Part shown: positions 8,864 to 18,479 of the stretch, piece by piece
How the letters are laid out: each line of letters begins with the position of its first letter
How positions within the stretch are numbered: position 1 is the stretch's first letter
Origin: Prorocentrum cordatum
Taxonomy: Eukaryota > Sar > Dinophyceae > Prorocentrales > Prorocentraceae
Assembly: GCA_963575745.1 (NCBI GenBank)
Contig: CAUYUJ010018490.1
Location: 1 to 47,500, forward strand
Length of the DNA stretch: 47,500 bases
Direction of reading: 5' to 3'
Notes under the pieces: model-generated
Seen by the model: only the letters and a program-made list of their open reading frames with translations
Databases searched by the model: none
What the model was told of the DNA's origin: nothing
Position numbers and translations under genes: made by a program

Positions 8864-10633
8864 GAGAAGCAGTGGAGGTGGGAGCCTGCCGCCCAGGTGC
8901 GGCAGCGCAAGATTCGCTTCGTCTGTCGAGCGCACCGCCGGCAGGAGTGGCGGGACGACCTCTTCACGCAAGGGTCGGCTCCGATATCGCAACGGCTGAT
9001 CGACGTCGTGGCGCTCGAGCGGAGTTTCAAGGTCATGGCGCTGGACGCCACTGGCGCGTTCTACCAGGCGCCCGAGACGGAGGGCGTCGCGGTGGACCCG
9101 CCGCCCGAGTACCTGGAGCGGCTCAGCGCGCAGGGCTAGAGCACGGACATCCACGGGAAGCTCAAGAAGTAGATGCCTGGCAGGCGCACGGCGGCACCAG
9201 GGTGGACAGACCGCATGGCGGGGATGCTGACGGACAGGATGAACATGAACAGGTGCGAGGTGGCCCCCCAGTTTTCTCACCACCCCGAGCGGGAGGCGAT
9301 GGTCGAGCTGCGCATGGATGATCTCCACCTGGCTGGGAGGAGACAGGCGCCGGAAGCCTTCTGCGACGAGGCAAGGCAGCTGGACACTTTCAGCGGCGGC
9401 GCGATCCACGAGCTCGGCGTCGCCCACGAGCACTCGAAGCGTTTCAGGGCGAGGTTCGCGCGCGGCGCGGACCTCCAGGCGAACCCGAAGTACCCCGACT
9501 ACGCGGTGGAGACCCTCGGGCTCGGAGCCTCGAACTCGGCGCCGACCCCGGGGGCGCCGGCGCACAAGGCGCTCATGGGTTTCACCTTTTTGCCGGGCTC
9601 AGAACAGGCGGGCGTCTATCGTTCGCGCGCGGGTGCGTCGATGCAATGCGCGCGGGGCAGGGCCGATGCCCAGTGCGAGGTCAGCCTGGTCGGCGGGGCG
9701 CTGGTGGGCCCGAAGGCGGGGGCTTTCACCGCGCTGAAGAGGCTGGCAAGGTACCTCATGGGCACCCGGAATGCCACGAACTGGCTGCCGAAGCCAGATC
9801 TCGTCGGCGCGAACGCGGAGCTGATCGGGCACGCGGACAGCGACTGGGCGGGCGACTTGCAGACCAGGAGGTCCCAGTCGAGTGGCAGGATCGAGATCGA
9901 CGGGGCCCCGATGCGCTCATTTAGTAGGCGCAAGTCCATCGTCGCGACAAGTTCCGGCGTTGCCGAGCACTGCGCGGATGCCGCGGCGGCAGAGGATTCA
10001 TTTCAGGCGGGAAGAGCACACAGACACAATTAATCGTCGATCCCCAGGAGAATGCGCAACAACGTGAGAAGTGGGGGGGGACAGAAACCCAGGAAATGTG
10101 AACATGTTGGGAATCGCGTTTTTTTGTGTGCGAATTTACTGTTGTGTCCCAGTGCCCCTTCATTCTATCATGTCAAGGCCTGGTCGGACTTCGTCGGGTT
10201 CACCGTGGCGTCGACGCTCCTGACTGACTCGTCGGCCGCCCGTGGGATCGCGCGCCGCGAGGGCGTCGGCGAGGTCAGGGGCCCGGTGGCGCGGGTGCTT
10301 TGGCCCCGGCAAGATGTCAAGCACCGCGCAGCTGCGCTCGCCAGGGGCGCGACAGCGGCGGCTCGCTTGCAGCAAACGGAGGGTGACGCGACGGGCGGGT
10401 ATTACTACGACAGCGAGGCCTGCCCCATGCATTCAGCTGCTGAGGCTAGCGGCCGGGGATTTCAGATTGCATTGATGTGTGTCTGGACTGCGCTTAGTGG
10501 TGGCAGTCAGCGGGCTAGTAGGACGCTGGCTTGCTCAGTCTCGCGTTTTGGAGAGCTCCCCGAACCAGACAGCGTACACGTGGACGCTGGTTGCAGAGAG
10601 TACGAGCCCGACGGAAGAGAGGTCGCATCGTAG
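8864..10633 (+). pseudogene. copia reverse transcriptase and RNase H, interrupted
   Basis: The frame of the linker continues after the TGA at 8861. RT motif A is MALDATGAFYQAPE (Asp codon at 9044) and the active-site pair is LRMDDLH (Asp codons 9317 and 9320), 91 codons later, a normal spacing. TAG codons at 9137 and 9170 break the domain. RNase H follows: ALKRLARYLMGTRN, GHADSDWAGD and SFSRRKSIVATSSG. It is interrupted at AAAAEDS by a family D insertion bringing a stop (10031), then resumes in the same frame with HVKAWSDFVGF and LLTDSSAARGI. The insert is 162 bp, a multiple of three, so frame is kept. The C-terminal end, to the stop at 10631-10633, is low in similarity. Confidence 0.8.
10003..10158. 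mobile_element. Family D element inserted in RNase H
   Basis: The copy begins near TCAGGCGGGAAGAGCACACA, contains GACACAATTAATCGTCG and GAAGTGGGGGGGACAG, and ends in GTTGTGTCCCAGTGCCCC. TTCATT occurs on both sides (9997-10002 and 10159-10164), so the target-site duplication is 5-6 bp. Removing it rejoins the RNase H frame. Ends are weakly inverted (ACACAA near the left, TTGTGT near the right). Confidence 0.72.
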
Positions 10634-10639
10634 TGTGGC

Positions 10640-11070
10640 CACTCAGTCCCAGACCATTTACACTTGGTGATGCGCTACTCCGCGTTTCAACCCACTGCCT
10701 GAACAGTCACACGGAGCTGTTTGAGAGGAGAAGCAAGCCTGGGATCGAAGTGCCTCCAACTCCCTATTTGCTCGCACAGGGCCGGAGGACGGACGCTTTT
10801 CTTTTGGAGCTCAGGGCGAAAGAACCTTGAGCGGCTGCGTGATTCTGAGCTTCAGTCAAGAGTATTTGCACACTTCTGTCCTAAGCTGTTGTTTGCCTTT
10901 TGGATGCCCTGCGGGGCCCATGCGGGCTAGAGATCGATTAAACTCGCAGCTTCGAAGCCACTTCTCTAGCATGAGGGACGCCTCATCAGCGCGTGAATCG
11001 ACTTGTTTTGTTCCGCCGGCGTTGTTTGAAATCCCGGCTCGGCACCCGCCGTCGGCAGTCCAAGGGAGCG
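10640..11070. other. No recognisable gene; copia 3' untranslated region
   Basis: This lies between the end of the RNase H frame and the right LTR. Only short frames are present. CCAAGGGAG just before 11071 is a possible polypurine tract. Confidence 0.35.
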
Positions 11071-11192
11071 CGTTGCGCGGTGTAGTTGCTGGGCACGGAT
11101 GGCCCCCCACGCAGGAGATAGATGACGCGTGCACTCATGCAGCTGTGTCCGTCGGTCTTTGTTGCTCTTGCGAAGCACAACATGTTTCTCAT
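11071..11192 (+). repeat. Putative 3' LTR, truncated
   Basis: This matches the 5' block at 6799-6915 in order: TTGCGCGGTGTAGTTG, GCAGGAGATAGATGA, GTGTCCGT and GCGAAGCA.AACATGTTT. The first base of the TG terminus is changed, and the match stops where a family A element begins, so the last 10 or so bases of the LTR are missing. Confidence 0.6.
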
Positions 11193-11389
11193 TAGAAGAA
11201 AAGAGGGCATACACAGAAGTGTTTGGCGCTCCGCGCGGACATCTTGGATCGGCGCTGGGCCCCCCCGGCGGCGCCTCCGGCGCCGCCCCTGGCGCGTTCC
11301 GCGCGCGCCGATGAGGGAGTCCAGCGCGAATCCAAGAAATCTGCGCAGGCTTCCAGAAGTTGATGTTCATGCCGTGTTTTGCTTGTCTA
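11193..11389. mobile_element. Family A fold-back element, copy 3
   Basis: Arms are TAGAAGAAAAGAGGGCATAC...TTTGGCGCTCCGCGCGG and GCGCAGGCTTCCAGAAG...CATGCCG..TTGCTTGTCTA. The core hairpin GGCGGCGCCTCCGGCGCCGCC and the CTGGCGCG/CGCGCGCC segment are present. Flanking pentamers CTCAT and CTTGT are only similar. Confidence 0.72.
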
Positions 11390-11534
11390 CTTGTGCCCTT
11401 GCCTCTGCGGCCCGCCCGCTGCCGCTTCCACGGGCCAGCCTCTCAGGGTACCCTTTGGTCGCCCGCCGCCCCCAAGAAATCCCAGCCTCGGCCTCCAAGG
11501 GTCTTGCGTCCTTACCAACCCGTCCTTATTATAT

Positions 11535-11736
11535 TCGATGGACATTGGCAGGCATGAATAAACGTTTGTTTGAGGTTCTGGGCAGATTTCTTGGATCCGC
11601 GCTGGGCACCCCTGGCGGCGCCTCCGGCGCAGCGCCCGGCGCGCTCCGCGCGCGGGGGTGGGTGGCCCTGCGCGGATCCAAAAAATCTGCGGGGACTTCA
11701 AATAATTAATGTTTGTGCCGGTTTTTGTTCCCTCTA
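11535..11736. mobile_element. Family A fold-back element, copy 4
   Basis: The arms carry GCAGATTTCTTGGATCCGCG and GCGGATCCAAAAAATCTGCG, with AATAAACGTTTGTTT facing TTAATGTTTGTGCCGG. The core GGCGGCGCCTCCGGCGCAGC is slightly changed. This is the second copy in the 345-bp duplication. Confidence 0.7.
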
Positions 11737-11886
11737 TGTGTGCCCCTGTTTCCGCGGTCCGTCTTTTGCTGCTTCCACGGGCCAGCCTCTCAGGGTACCC
11801 ATTGGTCGCTCGCCGCCCACAAGATCCCAACATCGGCTTCCAAGGGTCTTGCGTCCATACCACCCGTCCTTTCTATACGTTTTTTT

Positions 11887-12053
11887 TCGGCGGCGAGCGA
11901 GGGGGGGAAGTTAGAAGGATAATGCCTTTTTAGAGGGTGGCGGGGCTTCTCAAAAGCCTTGCGGCCTTTGAGAGTTGTTTTGTTTTGCCTTCAGGGAAGG
12001 TTCCTTTTTAGAAGTTCAGCCCCTTCTCACTTCCCCCGCAGGCTCGCCGCCGA
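11887..12053. mobile_element. Family B inverted-repeat element, copy 2
   Basis: The left end is TCGGCGGCGAGCGAGGGGGG followed by AAGTTAGAAGG. The right end is CCTTCTCACTTCCCC..GGCTCGCCGCCGA. The interior is CTTCTCAAAAGCC type. A run of T bases obscures the left flank, and no target-site duplication is visible. Confidence 0.75.
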
Positions 12054-12217
12054 GTTGTGGTTGTAGTCAAGGTGAATCGAGACCCCCAGCGACGCGAAAT
12101 CGCGACCTGGGGGATTCGCGGGCCTGGCGACCGAGGGCTCGCAATCAGAAGCGGAGGCGCCTCCGAGCGGTATCGTTGCGATGCGTTGCCCTAGGCGTGG
12201 CGGCCCCCCCCCCACAG

Positions 12218-12219
12218 AC

Positions 12220-12291
<72 letters not shown>

Positions 12292-12302
12292 GCACAAACG
12301 GG

Positions 12303-12342
<40 letters not shown>

Positions 12343-12365
12343 CATACAGACAGACAGACAGAGAG
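12218..12365. repeat. ACAG and GGCA microsatellites
   Basis: (ACAG)n runs from about 12220 to 12290 and (GGCA)n from 12300 to 12343, with a short ACAG return. Confidence 0.9.
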
Positions 12366-12386
12366 CTATAAAGAAACAGAGGGGCA

Positions 12387-12540
12387 GAGCGACAAGAGCC
12401 AGAGATACAGAGGCAGCTGTGAGTGAGAGAGGGAGGGAGAGAGAGGAGCGACAAGAGCCAGAGAGACAGAGGCAGCCGTGAGTGAGAGAGGCAGAGAGAG
12501 AGAGAGACCGAGAGAGAGAGAGAGAGATAAAAAAAAATCA
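12387..12540. repeat. 59-bp direct repeat and GA-rich tail
   Basis: GAGCGACAAGAGCCAGAGA at 12387 recurs at 12446 with the following CAGAGGCAGC.GTGAGTGAG. A (GA)n-rich tail continues to about 12530. Confidence 0.75.
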
Positions 12541-12699
12541 ATACAGAGCAATGACTAATCGACAAGAGCAGCACCAGTGAACAGAATGACCAGTTGCACA
12601 ACTACCATGTCACTCAAGAGTGATAAGTTCCAGAGGATCGCTCTCGTAAGCTTTTACAAAACAGAGAAAAGAGTGAACAAAGGGGAGAGAGGGCGCCCG

Positions 12700-12905
12700 G
12701 CGCGGCGGAAGCGGAGGCCGCCAGCTTCTTGCCGCCCGCAGCCGCCGCGCCAGCGGCCTGCTCGTACGTCCCCCCCGCCGCAGCCGCCGCGGCGGCCGTG
12801 CCCTCGTACACGCCGCCGTGCGGAGCCGGGTCTCCGGGGCAGGCAAGCAGCGGCTGGGGAGGAGGAGCTGCGGCGAGCGAGGCCCGGAGGTCCAAGAATC
12901 TGATT
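12700..12905 (+). other. Ala/Pro-rich open stretch, possible coding relic
   Basis: The frame contains PAACSYVPPAAAAAAAVPSY and then Gly/Ser-rich residues before running into the TCC repeat. The SYVP motif within Ala/Pro-rich context is shared with the frame at 2308-2330 (ASYVPQATGL). This may be a related low-complexity coding relic, but GC bias alone could produce it. Confidence 0.2.
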
Positions 12906-12927
12906 GTTTCCCATCCGGCGGTCTTTC

Positions 12928-13106
12928 TCCTCCTCCTCCTCCTCCTCCTCCTCCTCCTCCTCCTCCTCCTCCTCCTCCTCCTCTTCCTCCTCCCCCGCCT
13001 CCTCCTCCTCCTCCCCCCCTCCTCCTCCTCCTCCTCCTCCTCTTCCTCCCCCGCCTCCTCCTCCTCCTCCTCCTCCTCCTCCTCCTCCTCCTCCTCCTCC
13101 TCCTCG
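12928..13106. repeat. TCC/CTC triplet tract
   Basis: A nearly continuous pyrimidine (TCC)n tract with a few CCC and CTT interruptions. Confidence 0.92.
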
Positions 13107-13270
13107 CATCCGGGGCCCGTTTTCGGGCCAGGGATGCGATTTCGAAGCCGGGTCTGCCCCCAGACGCGGCGTTCGGGGCTCTAGAGACGGGGCCAGGGGC
13201 GCACCAACTTGGGCTCGGGTGCAGGATCCTGTAGGCAGGATCCTGAAAAATCTTGCAGATCCTGCAAGGC

Positions 13271-13302
13271 CTGACTGACCCAGTTTGGACTGACCTGGGT
13301 CA
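13271..13302. repeat. Short perfect inverted repeat
   Basis: CTGACCCAG and CTGGGTCAG are separated by a short loop. Upstream are repeated CAGGATCCTG and GCAGATCCTGC palindromes (13220-13265). Confidence 0.6.
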
Positions 13303-13500
13303 GAATATCCCCGAGGCATAAGCATAAATGCTCGGAGGTCCGCGCGGATTTCTCGGAACGACGCTGGTCTCTCCTGGCGGCGCCTGCTGCGCCGCTCCTG
13401 GCACGCTCCGCGCGCCAGGGAGGGGATCCCAATGCCGATCCAAACAATCCGCTCGGCCCTCCAAAGATGCATATGTATGCCGTTCTATGGCTATGTTTTG
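13290..13500. mobile_element. Family A fold-back element, copy 5
   Basis: The left arm GGCATAAGCATAAATGCTCG and GAGGTCCGCGCGGATTTCTC faces a diverged right arm (AACAATCCGCTCGGCCCTCC, ATGCATATGTATGCCG). The core GGCGGCGCCTGCTGCGCCGC is changed. The ends are approximate. Confidence 0.65.
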
Positions 13501-13544
13501 GCTTGTTGGCTTGTTGGGGTTTCCTGGGTTATGTGAGTCGAAGA

Positions 13545-13950
13545 TCGGCGGCGAGAGAGGGGGGGAAGTGAGAAGGGGCGGAAATTCTCAGAAGGCTCGG
13601 AAGTCCCCCAGCCTTCCGAGAAGTTCCCTAAGCCTTCACCGGAGACACGACAATTTCTCATAAGGCGCGAGGGTTTCTGAGAAATCCCGCCGCCTTCGAG
13701 AAGGCCTTCTCTTACTGAGAAGGCAGACACACTTAATCGTCGGTCCCCCGGAAAAGATGGGAAAACATGGGAAGTGGGGGGGAAGACAAAAATAAACAGA
13801 ACATATAGGAAGATATGGGGAATCCTTTTATTTGTGTGTGTGTTTGTTTGTTTGTTTGTTTGTTTGTTTGTTTGTTTGTTTGTTTGTTTGTTTGTTTGTT
13901 TGTGTGTTTGTGGGCTCCTTCGCACTTGCCCCCCCTCGGCTCGCCGCCGA
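13545..13950. mobile_element. Family B inverted-repeat element, copy 3, carrying a nested insert
   Basis: The left end is TCGGCGGCGAGAGAGGGGGG. The right end is CCCCCCTCGGCTCGCCGCCGA. A perfect 5-bp direct repeat GAAGA flanks it (13540-13544 and 13951-13955). The interior holds the family's CTCAGAAGGCTCGGAAGTCC and CCTTCCGAGAAG segments, then is split by a family D copy with a TTTG expansion. The matching duplication shows that both ends belong to one element. Confidence 0.83.
13712..13918. mobile_element. Family D element nested in family B, with (TTTG)n
   Basis: Starts near GGCAGACACACTTAATCGTCGG, with GGGAAAACATGGGAAGTGGG and CAGAACATATAGGAA as in other family D copies. Its right half is a pure (TTTG)n run at about 13833-13905. 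No clear target-site duplication. Confidence 0.65.
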
Positions 13951-14054
13951 GAAGAGGGGGGCGGCCCCTTCCCTCCCGAGAGGTCCGCCATCGCCGCCCC
14001 GGGGGCGCCGGGGGCGCGGCCTGCGCCGCCTCAGCGGCACCGCCCCGTGGAAGG

Positions 14055-14460
14055 AAAGGGGAGGGGGAGGAGGAGGAGGAGGAGGAGGAGGGGGAGGAGG
14101 AGGAGGAGGGAGGAGGAGGAGGAGGAGGAGGAGGAGAGGAGGAGGAGGAGGAGGAGGAGGAGGAGGAGAGGGGGAGGAGGAGGAGGAGGAGGAGAGAGGA
14201 GGAGGAGGAGGAGGAGGAGGAGGAGAGGAGGAGGAGGAGGAGGAGAGGAACCGATGGGGGAGGAGGAGGAGGAGAGGAGGAGGAGAGGAGGAGGAGGAGC
14301 CGATGGGGAGGAGGAGGAGGAGGAGGAGGAGGAGGAGACGACGAGGAGTAGGAGGAGGGGGGAGCCCTTCAGGAAAAAAGGGAGGAGGAGGAGGAGGAGG
14401 AGGAGGCGATGGACGAGGAGGAGGAGGAGGAGGAGGAGGAGGAAGCGAAGAAGGTGGGAG
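14055..14460. repeat. GGA triplet tract
   Basis: Nearly continuous (GGA)n on the + strand with GAGAGG and CGATGG interruptions. The Glu- and Gly-rich or Leu/Ser/Pro-rich frames on both strands are artefacts. Confidence 0.9.
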
Positions 14461-14519
14461 ATGGGAAGAGGCGTGTCTTGTTCCAGGGAGTTGGACATCT
14501 TGATCCCAGGAAGAGGGAG

Positions 14520-14746
14520 GGAGTGAGGGAGTCCCTCAGGAGAAGGAGAAGGAGGAGGGAAGAAGGGAGGGAGGAAGAAAGGAGGAGGCAGGTGAGAGAA
14601 GGGGGAGGCTGCCTCTCCCCGGGAGGACGAGAAGGAAGGGGAGGAGTCAGAGGCAGAGGAGGAGGAGGAGGAGGAGGAGGAGGAGGAGGAGGAGGAGGAG
14701 GAGGAGGATCAGAGAACAACCAGCACACACACACACACACACACAT
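14520..14746. repeat. GGA-rich tract and short AC run
   Basis: AGG-rich sequence with a pure (GGA)n block at about 14655-14705, then (AC)n at 14726-14745. Confidence 0.85.
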
Positions 14747-14759
14747 CTTTCAGATTTAA

Positions 14760-15490
14760 CGTTGGCGGCGTTGTGCACACCAACCACGCAGTAGTTCGTC
14801 TCTGGAGCATCCGAACGTTGACCCAGGTACGGTGACGCTGAGGTTTGAGGCAAGCTCGACCAGCGGCCCGTCGCAGACGATCCCGCTTCGAACCAGGGGT
14901 CCACGCACCTCGGGAACGAGGGCCGCGAAGGGTGGCGGAGGAGCAACGGACGTGCCCAGCACGGGAGCCGCAGCGGCACGGCCCGAGCCAGGGCAGAGCC
15001 GAGGCACCCTCGACGAGGGGCGAGGGCAGAAGCCAAAAGGAAAGGGAGGAGCACGAGCAAGAAGTCGTGCCTCCTCCCCTGGCGAGCACGGGCGTGGCCG
15101 GCGGGGTGGGGAGCGGGGAAGGAATGGGGAGCCTTGAGACGGGGGTCGGTGCAAACAGGGATCAGCCAGAGCGCCGGGGCGTTGCAGGGTCCTGCAGAGC
15201 CAGGTGTGCTTTGGCCCAGACAAGGGCGCGGCCTGGGCGGAGCCGATTGCCCGCCGCGATGTCCGACGAACACCGGTGGACACATGTTTGTCTCAGGGAG
15301 ATCGCTCACAGTGCGCGACCTCCATCGTGGGCCTAACGGTCGGCCCCGGTCCAGAACAAGGGAGAAGGGGTGGGGGGGGTTCAAGACACCGGCTCCCAGA
15401 CGCAAGCTGTTTGGCTCACTCCCACCGGCCCTTTTAACACAACAGTAATACCCGAGTCTCAGCATATTCAGCGGTCGTCTTTGGTTGGGC
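14760..15490. other. No recognisable gene
   Basis: Long frames are open on both strands because of GC content. None shows a domain. A minus-strand frame ending at 14756 has the most protein-like composition near its C-terminus (VELASNLSVTVPGSTFGCSR), but nothing supports it further. Confidence 0.25.
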
Positions 15491-15725
15491 ATCTACTGGG
15501 AACCAGTATAGACCCCAGGTGCGCGACGCAGGGGCGAGGTGCGTAACGCGTGTCAGCCGCGCCACACGTGCTAGGCGCGCCAGGCGCCTCTGGGGCCCAA
15601 GCGTGCCTGGCACGCTTGGTGCGCCAGATGTGCCATATGTTCCACATAGGCCAGCACGCGCAGAGTATGCCAGGCGCGCCCGCGCACATCGGGAAGCATG
15701 TGGGCGGCCACCATCCTCGTCGAAG
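15490..15725. repeat. GCGCCA-type degenerate repeats and palindrome
   Basis: CCAAGCGTGCC (15597-15607) and GGCACGCTTGG (15609-15619) are perfect complements around a single base. Surrounding sequence repeats GCGCGCCAGGCG and GTGCCA variants. Confidence 0.6.
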
Positions 15726-16009
15726 AAAGAAGGAGCAGTGATAAACCCTTCCCTGAAGGGGAATAGAGGACAGTCCCTAAACTACTCACGCCCAGAGGCT
15801 GGTGGGATTCGAGCGCGTAGCCCAGCTGCCTTCGACAAACCCCGCCCCGTGGCAGCGCAGCACCACAATTCATTTAGGGTGGTGTTGCCGGACTTCCAGA
15901 CATGCTCAGCAGTACCATGTTGCGTCCGTCTGGCAAGCGCCCCTGCTGTGCTGCAATTTGGCACAGCCGCTCGTTTACATGAATGGTGTGACGCCAGACG
16001 GGCTACGGG

Positions 16010-16197
16010 CAGACGCGCACACGCACACACACAGACACACACGCACACACACACACACACACACACACGCGCACGCACACACACACACACACACACACAT
16101 ACACGCACACGCCGCACACGCCGCACACGCACACACACGCACACACACACACACACGCACACACACACACACGCACACACACACACACACACACACG

Positions 16198-16273
<76 letters not shown>

Positions 16274-16453
16274 ACGCACACGCATACGCGCACGCACGTA
16301 CGCACGCACGAGCACACACACACACACTTGTTGGGCGGTCGCGGCCTCGCGCGCAGCAACTGGGCGGAGCATAAAAGACAGTCGGCACCGACATAGCGCG
16401 CGAGGCCGGGACCTCAGACAGGGGACCGCGCTGGATCGTTTGCAAGACACGCA

Positions 16454-16510
<57 letters not shown>

Positions 16511-17034
16511 AGTTTCGCGGCGGCGGCCCAGTGGAGTCCAATATGAGCGGCACAGATGTCCAGCCAAGAGACGCGAAGCGATCCAGCCATTGAGGCAGGA
16601 GGCGCGATCTTTTTCGCATAGCCACCAGCCAGCGCGCTCTCGGCTGCCCCCAGGCGCGAAGAAGATTGCAGTAGCCGCAGCGTGTACGTCGAGGAAACCC
16701 TGAGGCAAGAAAGTCACGAAGAGGTCCAGCCCAAGTCTGCAACACACTTCGCAGAGCCAGTTCAAGGAGCGGCAAGAGAGCAACAGACGTACACGAGTCA
16801 AAGACCGACGGCAGGAGTCAGGTACGCGCCGACGGCCATCCCAGACGTGATGATTCACAAACCCGGCTTGTGGAAGCCAGTCTGAACATTCATCGTATTC
16901 GGACACATACATGCACGCACACACACACAGACACACACAGACACACACACACACACACACACATACATATGTACATATACACACACACACACACACACGC
17001 ACGCACGCACGCACGCATGCACACGCACACACAA

Positions 17035-17081
<47 letters not shown>

Positions 17082-17221
17082 CACACACACACGCGCGCGC
17101 TGTTTGGAGTCGCGGCCATGCGCGCGGCGACAGGGCGTAGAAGGTCGCAAAACAGCAAGCAAGCGCGTCGAGGCCCGCCCGAACACTCATAGACCGCTCC
17201 GCACGCGCGCACACGCACGCC

Positions 17222-17261
<40 letters not shown>

Positions 17262-17296
17262 CATTCGCACACGCACACGCGTACGCGCACGCGCAC

Positions 17297-17328
<32 letters not shown>

Positions 17329-17350
17329 GCACACGCGCACACGCGCGCGC
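16010..17350. repeat. CA microsatellite mosaic with related spacer modules
   Basis: (CA)n blocks lie at about 16015-16328, 16455-16508, 16905-17100 and 17215-17340. The spacers at 16330 (GTTGGGCGGTCGCGGCC...GCGCGCAGC) and 17100 (GTTTGGAGTCGCGGCC...GCGCGCGGC) resemble each other, so the spacer was duplicated along with the repeat. The Cys/Val and Thr/His frames here are artefacts. Confidence 0.85.
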
Positions 17351-17649
17351 TCAGCACACACGCAACGAGCCAGAAAAAGGGAAGAAGGGGGAGGTGAGGC
17401 CCCGCGTGCTCCAGGGGCGCCCGCTCTCACGCTGTGGCCCTCTGCCTCCCCCCATACGCCGACTTCGCTGGCTGCGCGGATGCTGCGCTGAGATTTCGGG
17501 GAATGCGTATCGTCGGCCCTCCTGGGTGATGTTCCGCAGGGCGCACGTCCAGGTTGCCTCCACGGTGTGCAACGCGGATTCTTCCCGCCTCGCAGATGGG
17601 ACGGCGCCAGCCGTAGCACACACGAACATTCGCGCGCTCACATGATATC

Positions 17650-18140
17650 GTGCAGTGGCCTTTTCGTCGTCCCGTCTTCGCCCCACGGCGAGCGCGCTCC
17701 AGTCGTAAGACCACGTCGTGCCTCCCCGGAGTCAGGAGGGAGAAAGCACACAGACACAATGAATCGTCGCTTCCCCCAGAAAACATGGGAAAAGATCGGG
17801 AATCGTGTAGTGGCCTTTTTGTCGTCCCGTCTTCGCCCCACGGCGAGCGCGCTCCAGTCGTAAGATCACGTCGTGCCTCCCCGGAGTCAGGAGGGAAAAA
17901 ACACACAGGCACAATGAATCGTCGCTTCCCCCAGAAAACATGGGAAAATATTGGGATTCGTGTAGTGGCCTTTTTGTCGTCCCGTCTTCGCCCCACGGCG
18001 AGCGCGCTCCAGTCGTAAGATCACGTCGTGCCTCCCCAGAGTCAGGAGGGAAAAAACGCACACAGACACAATGAATCGTCGCTGCCCCCAGAAAACATGG
18101 GAAAATATTGGGAATCGTGTCATTGCAGTGGCCTCCGGCC
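17650..18140. repeat. 155-bp tandem repeat, three units plus a partial
   Basis: Units start at AGTGGCC at 17654, 17809 and 17964, with a partial start at 18127. Each unit is an R module (TCGTCCCGTCTTCGCC, GAGCGCGCTCCAGTCGTAAG, CGTCGTGCCTCCCCGGAGTC) joined to the left part of family D (CACACAGACACAATGAATCG, CCCCAGAAAACATGGGAAAA). The R module also occurs singly around 19275-19334. Confidence 0.85.
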
Positions 18141-18189
18141 AGTGCCGCCGATCCGGGACGCGTCCGTTGCTGCCCGAAGCGCACGATGG

Positions 18190-18440
18190 CGGCCATGACC
18201 AGCGACGACGGCGAGCGGTGAGGATGATGATGATGATGATGATGAGGATGGGGAATGGAGGCAACGGAGTAGGATGAGGAGGAGGAGGACGACGACGATG
18301 AGGACCATGATGAGGTGGGGGGGCGGGGGGGGAGGGGCAGACGAAGCAGGATGTTGAGGATGAGGAGGAGCAGGAGGAAGCGGGAAGTGGAAGATGGGGA
18401 GGGGGAGAAGGAGGAGCATGACGAGGATGAGGAGATTCTC
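18190..18440. repeat. GATGAT/GGA low-complexity stretch
   Basis: ATGATG and GAGGAGGA units; Glu/Asp-rich or Ser/Pro-rich frames follow from this. Confidence 0.7.
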
Positions 18441-18479
18441 GGCGGTTGTTAGAGATGTTCGGCGGTTGTTGGAAAGCCT

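Larger units (their letters stand above)
6799..11192 (+). mobile_element. Degraded Ty1/copia-type LTR retrotransposon
   Basis: In order the element holds a short left LTR, a primer-binding-site-like sequence, gag, a zinc-knuckle relic, an aspartic protease, a linker, reverse transcriptase, RNase H and a truncated right LTR. The gag-protease-RT-RNase H order with the LDA and MDD motifs places it in Ty1/copia. It carries several stop codons, at least one frameshift, an apparently deleted integrase, a family D insertion in RNase H, and a family A element abutting its right LTR. It cannot be active as it stands. GC-rich low-complexity flanks surround it. Confidence 0.85.
11193..11886. repeat. About 345-bp tandem duplication containing family A elements
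   Basis: The flank CCACGGGCCAGCCTCTCAGG (11429) recurs at 11776, followed in both by GGGTACCC.TTGGTCGC, CCAAGGGTCTTGCGTCC and ACC.CCCGTCCTT. Each copy is preceded by a family A element, so element and flank were duplicated together. Confidence 0.72.

Noticed and set aside
13774-14526. 250-codon + frame with Phe/Val/Cys start and Arg/Glu body
   Set aside because: It consists of the TTTG run followed by the GGA tract.
15782-17332. 516-codon minus-strand Cys/Val-rich frame and + strand Thr/His-rich frames
   Set aside because: They are products of the CA microsatellites.
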